Source: Microbotryum silenes-acaulis (lineage: Eukaryota; Basidiomycota; Microbotryomycetes; Microbotryales; Microbotryaceae). Taken from it: a stretch of DNA of 64,000 nucleotides. Position numbers and translations under genes: made by a program. The notes beneath the pieces were generated by a model. That model saw only the letters and a program-made list of their open reading frames with translations. It was not told the DNA's origin and ran no database searches. Shown one piece after another: positions 35,126-47,842 of the stretch; position 1 is the first letter of the stretch; each line of letters starts with the position of its first letter. The stretch is from positions 1,364,001 to 1,428,000 of the forward strand of contig QPFY01000003.1 of NCBI GenBank assembly GCA_003665825.1, read 5' to 3'.

Positions 35126-37344
35126 ATGTCGGTCGACGAAAGCTCGGGAAGACGGGACGATGTGCGCGACTACCTCATCATGACCGCGGTCAGCGGCATC
35201 AGCTTCATCAACAGCTACTTCAGCGGCGCGCTCACCGTCTCGCTTCCGCAAGTGCAAAAGGACCTCAATATCGCTGCATCGGCATTGCAATGGCCGCTCA
35301 CGCTCTATGCTCTCGTGTTGGGTTCGACTTTGCTTCCCATGGGTCGGTTGGCCGACGTCTACGGTCCGAGGTTGCTCTTCTTGATCGGTAGTCAGTCATT
35401 TCCCGTCTCCATTCCCCGACCTCCCAGCCGCGCCCGAGCTCGACCATGGGGGCGCGGAGGCGCGAAGAACCACCAGTCCAATATACTGATACCAGGGCCA
35501 CATCGCGACCTTTTCTGTCTACCAGCTGCGCTTTACTTTGTCGTATCCGTCGCCGTCGCATTGAGTCCCACGATGATCGGCTTTTCCGCTTTTTCCTCCA
35601 TGCTCGGTATCGTCAGTCCTCGCCCTAATCCCCAAGCATCATTATCGACGCTCACTCGCTGACAAAGATCGGCATCCCACTGAACACACCTGTTCCCCTT
35701 CCGGGAAATAGTGTGCCGCAGCGAATACTCCTTCAGGGATAGGTATTCTCGGGTAGGCTTTATTCCCTCGCCAGGAGTCGGCCGGTCGGTCGCCGGTCAG
35801 AAGATATTGAAACTCCTCTTCTAATCCGCCGGTGCATTCATAGGCGCCATTTTGAACCGGGACCGAGGAAGAACATCGCTTTCGCCCTGCTCGGTGCCGG
35901 TCAGCCGCTCGGCTTCGCTTCCGGTCTGGTCGTCGGCGCTCTGTTGACGGAGACGAAACTCGGATGGCGAGGTCAGTTTCTCGGCCTCCTGGGGGACTTC
36001 GAATTTGACATTCGACTCCCAGCTGACGCTGCGGTTGATGAACCAGCGAGCTTCTACGTCCAAGCGGCTCTTGCGGCTTTATTTGGTGTACTCGGCTTCT
36101 TCGTCATCCCCAAAATTTTCGCCATGGACTCGGCCGCGATCCCTCTCGTCACCGCACGAAGTGCCGATGTCACCCTTGCGGCCACTTCGGACGCGGCGTC
36201 GGTTGCCTCCGCTGCTGAGTCAGCAGCACCCAGTCCACCTGACTTGTCTCAAAACAGAAGAATCGATTGGATCGGTACCTTGCTGTCGTTTGCAGGATTC
36301 GTCTTGCTCACCTTTGCGTTGGCCGATGCTTCGAGCGAGCCCCTCGGGTGGAAAACGCCCTGGCTGCCACCCTTGATCCCGATCTCCGTCCTGCTCCTGA
36401 TCGCCTTCTTCTACTGGGAAGTCCGGCTGCAGCATATGGTCATCGCGTTCTACAGCTCGCCGCCAGAGCCCAAATTGGGAGGAAAGCCGAAACGACCCCC
36501 ACCCCCTCCCATTTTGCCTCCTGGTATTTGGACGACTCCTCATCTGCCCGCGATCTTGGCCGTCGTCTTCTTTGCCGTGAGTAGCACATCGCCATCGACA
36601 GATCCCGATCGCCCTCTGACCAGTCCAACTTCGCGAATTTGCAGTGGGGAGCTTTCAACACCTGCACGTACTACGTGAACCTTGTCTTGCAGCTTGTCAT
36701 GAAGGAGTCAGCGCTCAAGACAGCCTTGTTCCAATTGCCACTCATCGTTTCGGGGATCATTTTCAATGTACGCCGCGCACACCTCCTCGACAATCGACGT
36801 TGGTCGCTCATGCATTTTCTTCTCTCGCTGTCAACCACAGATTATTCCTGGCTACGCGATCAGCTACATCCACGGCAATACTCTCATCATCATCTCGATG
36901 ACCCTGGGCATCATCGCTCCTATTCTCCTCGCCGTCGTCAAGCCAGATCACGGGTACTGGGCCGCCATCTTCCCCTTGCTCGCCCTCGCTCCGGCGACCG
37001 ATCTGTCCTATACTGTCGCGACCATCGCTATCTCACGAAGTGCAACCCGATCCCAACAAGCCACAGCTGGCGCCTTGTTCCAAGTCACGACGAGGCTCGC
37101 AACCTCGATGAGTCTCGCCATCATCTCCTCGATCGCGACACTTGCATCGGACAAATACCTCGCCGCAAACCCATTCGCGGGTGATCTCAGCCCCAACACG
37201 ACCGAGTCCCCCGATGTCCTGTTGGCGGGATACCGTATCGGCGGGTGGCTCACATTCGCTTTCGCCGCAATCGCGTTGACTATCAGTCTCTTTGGCTTGC
37301 GAGGGATGGGCCTTGTCGGTTCGAAGGAGGAAAAGGCCGAGTGA
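35126..37344 (+). CDS. MFS multidrug/aminotriazole-resistance-type transporter
   Basis: Probable proton antiporter exporting small molecules. Seven exons (35126-35387, 35526-35611, 35712-35752, 35844-35971, 36047-36576, 36645-36767, 36841-37344) sum to 1674 bases, 557 residues. Family features are LPQVQKDLNI, LTLYALVLGSTLLPMGRLAD in helices 1-2, the ANTPSGIGILG stretch, GAGQPLGFASGLVVGALL with the antiporter-type glycine/proline pattern, a Ser/Ala-rich central loop, NRRIDWIGTLLSFAGFVLL, and a C-terminal half with WGAFNTCTYYV and IIPGYAISYIHG. The hydrophobic pattern fits 12-14 helices (DHA2-like). Short exons 2-4 rely on phase and splice signals; the later exons are firm. The substrate is unknown. 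Confidence 0.86.
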
Positions 37345-37543
37345 TTCTTCACGATGTCGCGCTTGAACGAGGGAAATAACATTGTACGACATGTGGCGTG
37401 CACTTGTTATTACAACATCAGCACTGACTCAAATAGAGGTACATGTACATCGAAGAACCATATGGAACCTGTTTCGGAAGTAGTTCTCGCAATATATCTG
37501 TTGTTATTGCGTGCGTTAGAGCTTGTCGGGAGGGGGGCCGGGT

Positions 37544-40500
37544 TCAGTCCTCTTCATCGTCGTCAACGACCCTCGATACCCTGCGTCTTTTGCTGAGCGA
37601 GGATGGCGACTTCCTCTTCGTGACCGAGGACCGAACCACTTCGTCGTCCTCCAACCCCTCGTCGAGCGATTCGTAATCGTCGTCATTCTCCTCCTTGCGT
37701 TGACGTTTGGTCTTCAGAGGTTCGTTCCGCTGCAGACCTTTACTAAGCTCCCACCAATTCGCCGTCGACTTTCGTGTACGTGCTGGACGCCCATTCGAGG
37801 AAGGTGCATTGTCCATCGATGCATGTGGTCGGCTAGGTGCGATGATGTAGCCCTTAGCGTTCGATCGATCCAGCACCGGCACGCTTCGACTCAGAAGCGA
37901 TAATCGGTGATTGCTAGGGTTGGCGTTGCGAGTCTTTGTGACCGTCTTTGGGGGGTATGGCTCTGTCGTCGTCGGCGTCGTAATATGTCGACTCTGCAAT
38001 GTGATCTTCCGCCCGATGATTGGAGAAAGTCGTACTTTGGCTGTCCTGAGCATGTCCAATTCATCGGCTGACGACCCGTCGCTAACTTCTCGCGCGGGCT
38101 CGATGGATGGTCGAGGCAAGTTCTTCTTGACCGCGGGCGAGGCCTTTTTACGCTTCTTTTTTGGTCGTGCGCGTGGGATCATAATGAGTGTCTCACCGTC
38201 CGACGATGAATCTCCATCTTGGCGTCGCGTAGAAGGGCCAGGCGAAGGAGGAGCTCGGTCGTGTTCGACTGGAGGAGGCGACTGGCTCAGGGAATCGAAC
38301 GGCCGGATGGAGCCCGAGAGCGCAATCGATAAGGGTAAAGGAGGAAGGCTGGGTAGAGGGGAAGAGGGTGGAATCTCCTCCTCGACTATGATCCTTCGAG
38401 GCTGTCTCCGCGGTGGGGAGATTGGTTCGGCGACGTCATCGGACTCATTATCCTGTTCGCTTTGAGGCACTGGGGCAACATCATCCGCAGCAAAGCCCGC
38501 TTCACCGAACGCCTCGACCTGCTGGTACGCTTCCACCGGATGCTCTTCCATCAGTTCCACGTCCATGGAAAATGGCCCAGGCGACGACTGCGCGAGGCTA
38601 TCTCCCAGAAGTTGGCGAGTCGAGGAGGAGCGCGATTGAACCGATGCCTCACGAGACCCAGGTTCATCGAGGTCAGGAGGGTCATCGAACAGGCGCGCCT
38701 CATTTTTCGCTCGAATGGACGCGATCGGAGATTCCAGGCTCTTGTCCGTCGGTCCGAGCGGTCGTCTACTTTCGATTTGACGACTCGAACGAGAGGAGCC
38801 GGCATGCTCCGACATGGACGAGTGTCTCCGTCGAGGTAAAGCGGGAACATCCACGTAGAACGACTGCGCCGGGATGCTCGCTGATCTGGGCGTCGGCTTG
38901 GATGCCGGCACAGGTTTCGGCTTGGGTCGTGGAGCATGCTGTGGAGTTGGGGACTCCAATCCCGGTGATGAGGTGGCGGGCGGAGCCCCTACGACAGGTG
39001 TGGCTTCCCTGGGTGGGATGAAAGGGTCCTCGCGCTGCTCGCCATCATCTGAGGCCTCGTTGCGTTGTGAACCGTCGTCGGAGACCTCGTCGCGTTGCAG
39101 GCTGTCGTCCGAGGCCTCGGACGTAAATCGAGCAAGTGGAGACGATGGCACGCTGTACAGATCGGCCGAGCGCATCTCAGATCGCTCGTCAATGCCCCGA
39201 GGGGACCTGTGCGTGACATACTCCCCTTCTCCAACTTCGTCATCGATGACTTCCTCTTCCTCATCCCCGATGGCATCGGCTTCCTCAAAAACCGGCAGGT
39301 CCTCGGAGCTGTCCAGTCGAGGCTCATGTGAACGACTTTCGCGCTGTATCCTCATTGTTTCGACCGCTTCCGATAAGACCTCGTCTATGATGGTTGCATG
39401 TGAGTCCTCCACGATCGGGTCCTCGGCATGCTCCATTTGCGCGGTCTCCTCCGATTCAGGTGCAGCCTCGGCATGTGGTTCCACCTCGTCCACAAGGGTG
39501 CCGACAGCAGATTGAGCGACTTCGGCTTCCGCTTCGCTGTCATTCGACTTGTCCTTCATTGCAGGTAATTCGAGTGCCGATCTCGTTTCGTCCTGTGGAG
39601 CGGGCGCGGGCGAGCTCGAGGGCGGATCCGATTGCGCGGTCGCTTCGAGGTCAGGGGTCGATATGTTTTGCTGTCTGTCTTCTTCATCCTCCTCATTTAC
39701 AGAGATGGGTAGTTCGGAGCTTTGTTCCGGCTCGACATCGACAGGTTTGTTTTCGTCGTGGAACGTGATGGGTGCTTCCTGCGGTGAAGCTTCTTGATCC
39801 GACGCATTTGCAGAATCTGAGTACTCCGGGTCCTATGAAGATCGGGATGCAGCACAGTCAGTAAGTATTTCTTTTACCTCGCATCGAAGCTCAAACGCAC
39901 CCCGAAGTGAACTTCAACCGTGTTCTCAGTCCATGACGAAATCAAAGTCGTGGGTGAGGAAGACGTCGACGGGGCGGGGAGGTCGTCTCTGATGCGAGCA
40001 CACTCCTCGGGCTCTACGTCCTGGGCATCGTCCTCTGGACCTTCGTCAATCGAAGCAGAAACCGCTCGTTCGGCATCGAACGGGTCTTGAACTACCAAGT
40101 GGGCCATCGTTGTATCGTCATTCACCATTAGCTCGGATCCGACTTCGGACGGAACCGCGTCTCCCTCGGCGCCATCTCGACTCGCGTGCGCACGAACGAT
40201 CACGGACGGATCTGCTTTTGAAGGCACAATCTGCGCGACATTCGCGGGCATGTCCGGTTTGTCGACATGGGTTTCCGACTCCGACTTTCCCAGAGCCTTC
40301 TGATCGTCGACCTGGTGTATCATCGCATTCTCATCCCCCTTGCGAGAGCTCAGACCGAGGAAAAGTCCCGAGATGCGCTTCTTGAGCGGCGTGATCACGC
40401 CAGCCAGCATGGCCGACCCATCGCCGTCCGTGTCGTTGTAGACGAACGCGACCATCCTTTCAGCGAACGATTCGACCTCTTTGCCCGTCTCGGCGACCTG

Positions 40501-41411
40501 GAGGGCCATGTCGTCATGCTCGGATTCGTCGCACAGGTCCGAGAGTGAGCGAGTCATGTTCGCCGCCACCGCGGGTTTTGGTGAGGGTGCATCGGAAGGC
40601 GTCGAGGGTTCGGTAGTGATGGAACGTTTACGGTTACGGGGTGTCGAAGGAGCCGTAGAGGAGTCGACAGAGCCGTCTCGACCAGCTGCGATGAATTGAA
40701 GAAGAGAGTCTTGGTGAGCTCGGCGGACAATTTTTTCAGTAGGCGCTGTGTGCATCGCTTACCATGACAGTCGTCCGCGTTCAAAGTCTCGAGAGCCTCG
40801 TCTTGGATCGACATGGAGTGCGTGGATTGCTCAATGCGCCCGAGTGGTCCGTCTACGATCACGGTGGCGGACAGAGGCGACGGTCTTGGCTCGGGTTCAG
40901 CGCGACGAGGGCCGCGCGGACGAGGAGAGCGTGGAGGCGGTGTGGGTGGCAACGGCAATGACATACGACCGTAGGCTGTGGCATTCGCGTACGCACGCAT
41001 GGACGTTAGTTGCTCGTGGGGGCTTGACTGCATGAGGTGGTCGCTGTGCTCGTGATGCTGCCCCCCCAGCTCGGCGTGTCCATGCTCGAGAAGATCGACC
41101 TCTCCTCCTGCGCCATCGCCACCATTGCTCCCGTCACTTGCCGGTTCGTAATACGACCCATATTCCTCGTGCCATGGGGAGCTTGTAACGCTTGACAGGC
41201 CCCAGTCTTGCTGGCCTGCTCGCTGACCCTGATCGGTCTCGCAGCGCTCGGCTGACGACTGCAACGGCACTCCGAGTCTCGAGCTGCCCATCCCCTCGAT
41301 CGCCGGTCGGTCGCGTGTAGCGAGCCTCACCATCAAAGTGGAGCGATCTGAGCGATCTGGCTCATCCTCCGAGTCGGAGAGGTCGTGGATCAGGTCCGAG
41401 AGGCTGAGCAT
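37544..41411 (-). CDS. Large acidic low-complexity nuclear protein of unknown function
   Basis: Three exons (41411-40763, 40685-39901, 39832-37544) sum to 3723 bases, 1240 residues, with phases agreeing at both junctions. The frame continues upstream to 41471 only with GTG, so the ATG at 41411 (MLSLSDLIHDLSDSED) is used. The protein is rich in Glu, Asp, Ser and Pro with many SP/TP sites and short basic clusters (PRNRKRS, RPKKKRKK, KRKSPSSLSKRRR), typical of a disordered, phosphorylated nuclear factor. One ordered-looking stretch (VESFAERMVAFVYNDTDGDG) lies about a third of the way in. Near the C terminus RPARTRKSTANWWELSKG recalls the basic/Trp-containing motif found in CENP-C and other chromatin proteins, but the match is too short to name the family. 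I do not assign a function. Confidence 0.75.
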
Positions 41412-42377
41412 CGTCGTCGCGTCGAGGTCAGGTCGAGTGTGAACGCGCTTGGACCGTTCAGCGTTCAGCACGTGACGGCGTCCAATTCAACTACAGCAAG
41501 GCCCAGCCGGCCGACCTTGATGATGTGTTCCTTCAGGAGAAGTTGTTGATGGTTCGCACACAAGTGTTGTTGTACCCGGCCGAAGCTGTTGGGAAGTTGT
41601 GATTGGGGAAAGAGTCGCCGCGGCCGCGGGAGGGTGCTCAAAGCTCGTCAAGAATGGTCGACGCGCCACTGACGCGCCTCGATGCGATGCGCGTTAATTG
41701 AGGTTTCAGATCGGTTCGATTGGGTCTCAATCCCATAGTCCTTCAAGGTATGACCGCTTTCAGAGCTCTCTCTCGCGGCCCACGACATCATTGGTATCTG
41801 GCTGCGTCCGATGGGGCAATGTTTCAGAGCTCTGCTCAGATTGCACTACTCGAATCAAACTTTACTCTTGATCATCCTCTCTGCATTGTACGACTATGCA
41901 CCCACGTGCACGCTCGGATCGAATCGGCCTCCTGTGACCTGCCACTTCGTTGAATCCCCAATTCGATCATCACAGAGTGCCCGTCCATGCGACGCTCAGC
42001 ACAGAGATTTGCTAACGCTCAGCAACACGACAATCCTTGATCCTTCTTACTTAGAACAACATCCTTGTCATCGTCGTCATCAACGTCATCGGCATCGTTC
42101 TCGTCGTCGTCGTCAATGTCGTCATCGTCGCCGTCGCCGTCGCCGTCATCGTTGTTGGATATGGTCAAGTCATGGGTTGCAAGTCGCTATGGATGGAAGG
42201 ATAAGGAGGGCACAACAGGTGAGAAGGCGGATGGTGGGATGATCCCCACGATTTAGGTTCTGTGACGGTTCGAATAATTTTGCTTGGTCAAGGTGGATTG
42301 CATCGGACACACACAGTCTGGGTAGCAATCAAAAAGCTTCCCCGGGCCGCACCTTGTGCGCCATCGGATCTTGCAAT
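41412..42377. other. Intergenic with trinucleotide-type low complexity
   Basis: Between two minus-strand genes. It contains the GTC/TCG-rich tract at 42066-42157 (separate entry). A small plus-strand frame from an ATG at 42116 to 42256 reads through that tract into a short non-repetitive tail. I cannot support it as a gene. Confidence 0.45.
42066..42157. repeat. GTC/TCG/GCC trinucleotide-rich low-complexity tract
   Basis: About 90 bases built from GTC, ATC, TCG and GCC triplets. Depending on frame it would encode poly-Ser or a Val/Ile run on the plus strand, or an Asp-rich acidic run on the minus strand. It probably arose by slippage and lies in the 5' region of the acidic-protein gene or the 3' region of the ELYS gene. 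Confidence 0.6.
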
Positions 42378-44929
42378 CTACCTCCGTCCTTTACCCTTAG
42401 TCGCACCCCCGGCACCACCCTTCCTCGTTGATAGCGGAGCCGAAGTCGGCACGCTCGTCGACGCCTCGTCCCTGGCCGGCGTCTGCAATCTCGTACTCCG
42501 CCTCACCGTCGTCGTCTTCGGCGTCCCCTGAGCAGCCGCAGAAGGAGTTTCGACTCTGGACGACGATCCCTTCTTGGCTTTCGGCGTCGAAGGAGCTCCC
42601 GACGCAGCAGCCGAAGAGGCTCTCGCACTCGAACGCTTGGCCACCGATTTCTTCGTCGTCGTCGTCGTCGTCGTCGTCGAAGCCGCCGATCTTCGCGTTC
42701 TGATAGCTCTCTGCTGTGGTGCATCGTCGTCGTTATCATCCTCATCGTGCGATTCACTCTCGAACCCACTGGGGAAGGCACCCGGCGGTTTCTGTCGAGT
42801 GCTCGACGAAGGAGCAGCAGGGGGCTTGTTGCTCGAGACCTTGATGCTCGAGCTCGGTCGGTCCCCAGCCTCCGTGCTGACGGCTCGTCGTTTTTCCCCG
42901 GCTCCTGCGGCGGTACCATTCGACACATTGCGTCGTTTTGCAGTAAAGTTGGGCGCCGACTTCGAAGTCGAGGCGGACTTCGATCGACCCGCGCGAGAGC
43001 TGCCAGCGGCCTCCTCTTCTTTGTCAGCCTCGCTGGCTTCCGCGTGAGGCGGCGACAACATGGTCGAATCATCATCGCCTGCATCCGGCATTGTTGTGAT
43101 TTCTGCTCGGGGTCCACCAAAGAGAGAAGGCGATTCCTCGCGGGCTTTGCCGTAGTGACTCGACGCCCCGGGTTGTCGAACGCTGCCAAAGCCTCCAAGC
43201 GTGGGTTTTCGTGCGGGCGAACCTCCGAACAGACTCGTCGTCGCGACCGAGCTTTCGCGCATCGGACTCATGCCAAACAGGCTCGCCGTCGATGGAAGCG
43301 GCCCAAATCCTCGCCGAATTAGATCCGCAGTGGTAGGTCCCGGGGAGTCGGGCGCGGGGGAATGGCCCGAGGACTCCCCTTCCCGCAGAGCCAGCAGCAT
43401 GCTCTTTTGCACTCCGCCGAGCGAGGAAGCATCGACACTCGAGACGAGCGGTTTCTCGCGCCGTAAAAAGGGCGAGGCCGATAAGGGCAAATCGCTGGCG
43501 GACGGTGCTTTTGCATTGGTGGGGCGGGACGATGATGCGACCTTGGACGGAATGGACAAGAGCGAGCGAGGCAACGGTGCCGATGTCGGGGCAGGGACGG
43601 GCTGCCACGCCGGCTGCGTGAGGTTGCTGGTCGTCTTGCTAGTGGCTTCGGGGGCTGATTTGGAGGCCGAGATCAAATTGGAGGCAGGAATGATGTCAAC
43701 GTCCTCTTCGAGAGCGAGCGCGTTCTGCTGCACCTCGGTCAGGGTGGCCGGCACGGCTTTGAGCAGTCGGAGGCGATCTTCGGAAGCCAGGACTGTGGCT
43801 TTGACGGTGGACCAGAACCGCAAGGCATCGAGGGGTCTTGATTCGGCAATCAGCTTGCTCAGTCGCCAGTCGACGGCGAGCGTCTTGGCGATATTGTCGG
43901 AAGGTGGTGAGCGACAGAACGCATCAGCGAGCGCATCCTCGTGCGAGGTGAAAGGTTGAGCAAGCAGTGCCCGGACGTGGTGCGCGACGGGCTTGCCGAG
44001 CGAGTTGTTACCAAAGCACTGGGATAAGACGCGATTTGCCAGCTCGTCCCTCTGTGTCTCATCGATCCACTGTCGTTGCAAGGCCCAGGCTTCCACAACG
44101 CCCCTCTTCCGAGTCGCATCGCACAGAGCGTCGAGGATAAGGGCGAGGTCGTTCGGGTCGGACAGCGTGATCCGTTTGAGTCGCCAGAAGCTCAGCACGT
44201 AGCTGGCTCTTTGTTCGATGGGCGGACAAGTCGACAGCACGGCCAAAGTTTCCGAGATCCAGTCGGGAACGACATGTGGGTCGCTCAGAGCAGCGATCGC
44301 TCTTTGCCACGACCCAGTGTCGAGCGCGAAAACCCCCTGCACGGTCTTAATGGTCCCCAAAGGGAGGATAAACTCGGAGGCATATGCGAAGTGATCGGGC
44401 ACTGTCGACTCTGTTCCGTCGCACACGGCGAGCAGAATGTAGTAAATGACCGAGTGGGTGCGGATCAGGTCGCCGTCGGGCGCGTCGAGCACGGCACACA
44501 GCAACGAGTCGAGCTCCGAGATCGAGGTCGGCGGGTAGAGGTCAGTACCTGGTAGAGATCAGAGTCAGTCAAAGACATTCAGCTCATGTACGGAACAGTG
44601 TAGCTAGGTCACCCGGGACGAGTTGAGCGACCACTCGCGAGCGAGCATGACGAGATCGACTTGCCGTCTAGTTCCAAGTCCAACAAGAGCTCGTCGATGT
44701 AGAGTCGTCCATGCTGGCGCTGGTGACGAGCTTGGTCGACCTGGCGCAGGTGCGTATCGTCCCATTGGAACGCGTGGGGTGAATGCAGCGTCGGCAGGAA
44801 GGCGCTCAGCGAGTCGAGCGACGACAGATCGTCGGCGTCCATTTCGTTGTCGGTCTGGTCCTCGATCGAGGGGTCGTCGACAAAGATGAAGCTCGACTCG
44901 CTTGCAGAGCGAGAGTCCATCGCAGACAT
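42378..44929 (-). CDS. ELYS-domain nucleoporin (Ely5/ELYS-like)
   Basis: Peripheral nuclear pore component of the Y-complex/ELYS type that helps seed pore assembly on chromatin. It starts at the ATG at 44929 (MSAMDSRSAS). The main exon 44548-42378 follows an acceptor at 44549-44551. Exon 1 most simply ends at 44635, giving 2466 bases and 821 residues, but that donor (GTGGTC) is weak. The ELYS domain runs from RLYIDELLLDLELDGK through TDLYPPTSISELDSLL, YYILLAV, GVFALDTGSWQRAIAAL and YVLSFWRLKRITLSD to about residue 400. The C-terminal half is Ser/Pro-rich with FG-like LFGMSP and LFGGSP repeats and basic AT-hook-like clusters ending GGATKGKGRR. The domain call is good. The exact exon 1 end is not. 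Confidence 0.8.
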
Positions 44930-45232
44930 ACTATGGGAGTGGGCCCGTGCCAGTGGGTGGATACTGCTGGCCAGAGTCGAGGAGAAGCGCCAGCGCGCGG
45001 GTCGAATGACGACGTCGCTCAGGAACTTGTTGGCGACTCTCAGCGAGGTGTGTGGGGCACACCCTCGCACGCCAAGCAAGCACCAAGGCACCAAAATTTG
45101 TGATGGTTGATCTATCAAGAAAAGAAGAGATTGCACGAGGTAACCTATTCAAACAACATAGAAGACGATTCCTTGCACGCTCCACAAGCAAACACCAGTG
45201 CTATCGCACAAGCCCCGGCCCATGTCGACGGC
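44930..45232. other. Short intergenic gap
   Basis: Holds the ELYS gene 5' region and the Spt20 gene 3' region, both genes being on the minus strand. Nothing else was seen. Confidence 0.4.
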
Positions 45233-46966
45233 CTACACCTTGACATCATTCGCCGCCGCCAGCTGCTTCTCCTTCTCGAGCTTCCTCTTCTCCTTGCGCA
45301 GCTTGTTCTCCTGCCGCTTCTTGTTCGCCTGCGCGCGCTGCCTCGCCTCCAACACCTTCTCCCGCTCCGCCGGATCACTCGGCAGGGTCGGGTCGACCAC
45401 ATTCGAGTTGGCCGCCTGCGCAGCGATCTTCTTGGCTTTCTTGGTCGAAGCCGCATGCGCCATAGCGGCCGCCGAAGTCGCAGGAAGGGTCGCAGGGCCC
45501 GGTGTACCCGCTTCGGATGCATCGTCGGCCGTCGAAGCGGCGATGTTGCCGATCGGCAACTTCTTCTTGCGGTCCGAGATGGACGCCGGAGGGGATCCGG
45601 CCGTGCGAGGCGTCGATGCGCCCGAGGGGGCGATCTGGTGCACCGGCGCGGTGATGCGGATCACGTTGGTGGGCGATTGAGTACTACCGGCGGCATAAGA
45701 TGTTGCTGCGTTGCCACCGACATTGCCAGCGGAAGCAGCCGCCGACGGGCCGGCCTGGACGGGAGCTTGAGGGTTATTTTGCCGCTCCCGGTAAGATTGA
45801 ATGAAGGCGAGCCTTGCAAAGCTGTCACATTTCAGAACGAGTAGCATATCCACCAGGATCAGCGATCAAAGCATAGAAGCGTACAGAGGCATGCGAGAAG
45901 GATCCAAGAGACGTACGCATGACCTCTACCTCGCGAGACCCCCTCGTCACCGAGCTTCATCATTTTCTCGTGCTCCTCTCGCTCGCGTCGTAGCACATCT
46001 TCACCGTCTTCTCCAGTTTCTCCCTCGCTCGCCGCCCGACTGCGCTTGCGTTTTGGTGGTCGGAGCGTCGTCGCTCGAAGCATGGAGTTGGCGATCCTTG
46101 ATGTTTGCAAAGACGGTGAGAGGCAGAGCGGGGCTGTTGTCCGAGCCTGTGCATAGACGTATTGGGTTCGTGTCACCTCCTCCGTTCAATGAATGAAGCC
46201 CGGCCGCACGCACCAGAATGATCGCCTCGATTTCGACGGCCTCTTCTTCTGTCCAGCCCAAAGTCTCGGGCTCGACTCCACCCTCTGCAGCATCCTCTTC
46301 CGCCGTCTCTCGTATCCTGCGATCCATGATCCCCAATTCGGTCCAAAGGGTCGCTGGGTTGGGACCCAGTACGATTCGGTACACTTCGGCTCGAGCCTGA
46401 ACGACGGGCTGGGCTTGCCGACCAAGCTGGAAGGAGAGCGCGAGCCCTGGCCGGATCGAGGGTTGTGCCGGAGCTGCACTCGAGTAGGACTGGTCGCGAT
46501 GGTCGTGTACTTCAACGATCAGGCATCCTTTGGGTACGAGTCCGTGTTGTCAGTTGAGCCTTGTGGACCTCGGAGCCGCACCCGAACCTCCTGCAACCGA
46601 CCTTCGTAGTATCGCACGCCTGCCTCGTCGAGCACATCTAGCAGGTCGGTTGGCAGCTTTTGCTCGCGAATAGTCTCGAGGAAGCACTTCATTGGCGAGT
46701 CGTAGTTGAAGTTGCCATGCTGTGCAGTGCAATGAAGAGAGGAGGGAACGCGTCAGGTCAAGTGACCCGCCTCGATCAGCCGCTCAAGCGACAGTGGGGC
46801 CCCTTCACGGCCCCAGACTGGCTCTCTATCTAGAAAGATCACGCACCTGCTGTTCGAATCTGAAATGGGTGTTGTACAAGTGCAGCACGAGCGAGGGCGG
46901 CTCCTTGCGGTAGCGCTTGAGCACCTGTCGCGTGAACCGGGTCACGTTGTACGTCGCTCCAGCCAT
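45233..46966 (-). CDS. spt20: Spt20, structural subunit of the SAGA coactivator
   Basis: Holds the SAGA histone acetyltransferase complex together in the nucleus. Exons start at the ATG at 46966: 46966-46847 (40 codons, ending FRFEQQ), 46719-46602, 46527 onward, then further exons to the stop at 45233. The conserved Spt20 domain is nearly complete: PPSLVLHLYNTHFRFEQQ, HGNFNYDSPMKCFLETIRE, AGVRYYEGCLIVEVHDHRD, VYRIVLGPNPATLWTELG, and after a splice LARTTAPLCLSPSLQTSR. The C-terminal part is Ala/Ser/Pro-rich and ends in a Lys/Glu/Arg coiled coil (ANKKRQENKLRKEKRKLEKE). The upstream GTG-initiated extension to 47020 was rejected because the domain begins normally at MAGATYNV. Exact limits of the exons between 45850 and 46200 are approximate. 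Confidence 0.88.
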
Positions 46967-47842
46967 GTCTGATACCCTTGGACGATGTATCACAATGTAT
47001 AAACAACGTGCAGGTACCAAAACGGGTGTACAGAGTGCTGACGTCCGCGAGCGTCCGGTTCCGCGGCCAGGTCAGCGGGCTGGCGATCACGTGAGTTGCT
47101 ACAAGACCCTGTGTCACAGGCCTGTTGAGGAGCACAGGTTCTTAGTCGATGATGCGTACTCTCGTCGCGGCGTGCAGAAAGGATGTGCGAACGAGAAATG
47201 ATGTGAGAGGGACAACGGTGAGCTGGTGTCTGGACTCCTCTACGCGCCGCTAGCAGTAGCAGGTGCCAACCTTCAACCAGCCTATTAGACCAGCCTCAAC
47301 CAGCAAGCGTGGCGGCGACCCACGGGCGCCGCGCGCCGAGCCAGCGAGAAGAATGCGTCACCAACAAGTGCTCGACCTCTTTGCTTTTACACCACTTATT
47401 ATCGTCCGTAGTTAACCAACTGCTACCCCGCCGATGGTTTCAGAAATCTTGGTTTTCCCGCCTCCCCGGTCTTGCCGCCCCTCGCTTTCGCTGCCTCGCC
47501 GGTCTCGAGAAAGTCACTCCCTGGGCCAAATAATTTACCGATTTTTTTATTGATTCTAACTGACTCTAAGAGATGGTAGATCGACAAAGTGATCGCCCTT
47601 CCGAGGAGATTGACTCCCTCGACGCTTCTGACGAATCGAGCGACAATTATTGGCGCGCTTCCGGCCGCCGGCCGCCGCCGGCAATTGTATGGAAACGATG
47701 ACTTCTCACTATCAGTCGATTCAAGAAGTGTCCAAAGTATAGTACAACATTGCACAGAAAGTGTTTCACCAAATCATCAAGGCGACCAAATCCGAGCACG
47801 ACAAGGCTTCCTCCGTGACCTATGATCACATCGTCTCCTCGC
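46967..47842. other. Intergenic, SPT20 promoter side
   Basis: About 0.9 kb between minus-strand genes. A GCCGGCCGCCGGC-type inverted repeat lies near 47660-47685. No coding feature is supported. Confidence 0.45.

Noticed and set aside
35526..35843. Possible degeneration of the MFS gene because of many stops in this stretch
   Set aside because: Three short introns with acceptable signals remove every stop and keep phase, so the gene appears intact.
41706..41740. tRNA-like GGTTCGATTGGG with a following ATCCC
   Set aside because: No acceptor stem, D-arm or anticodon arm can be built around it.
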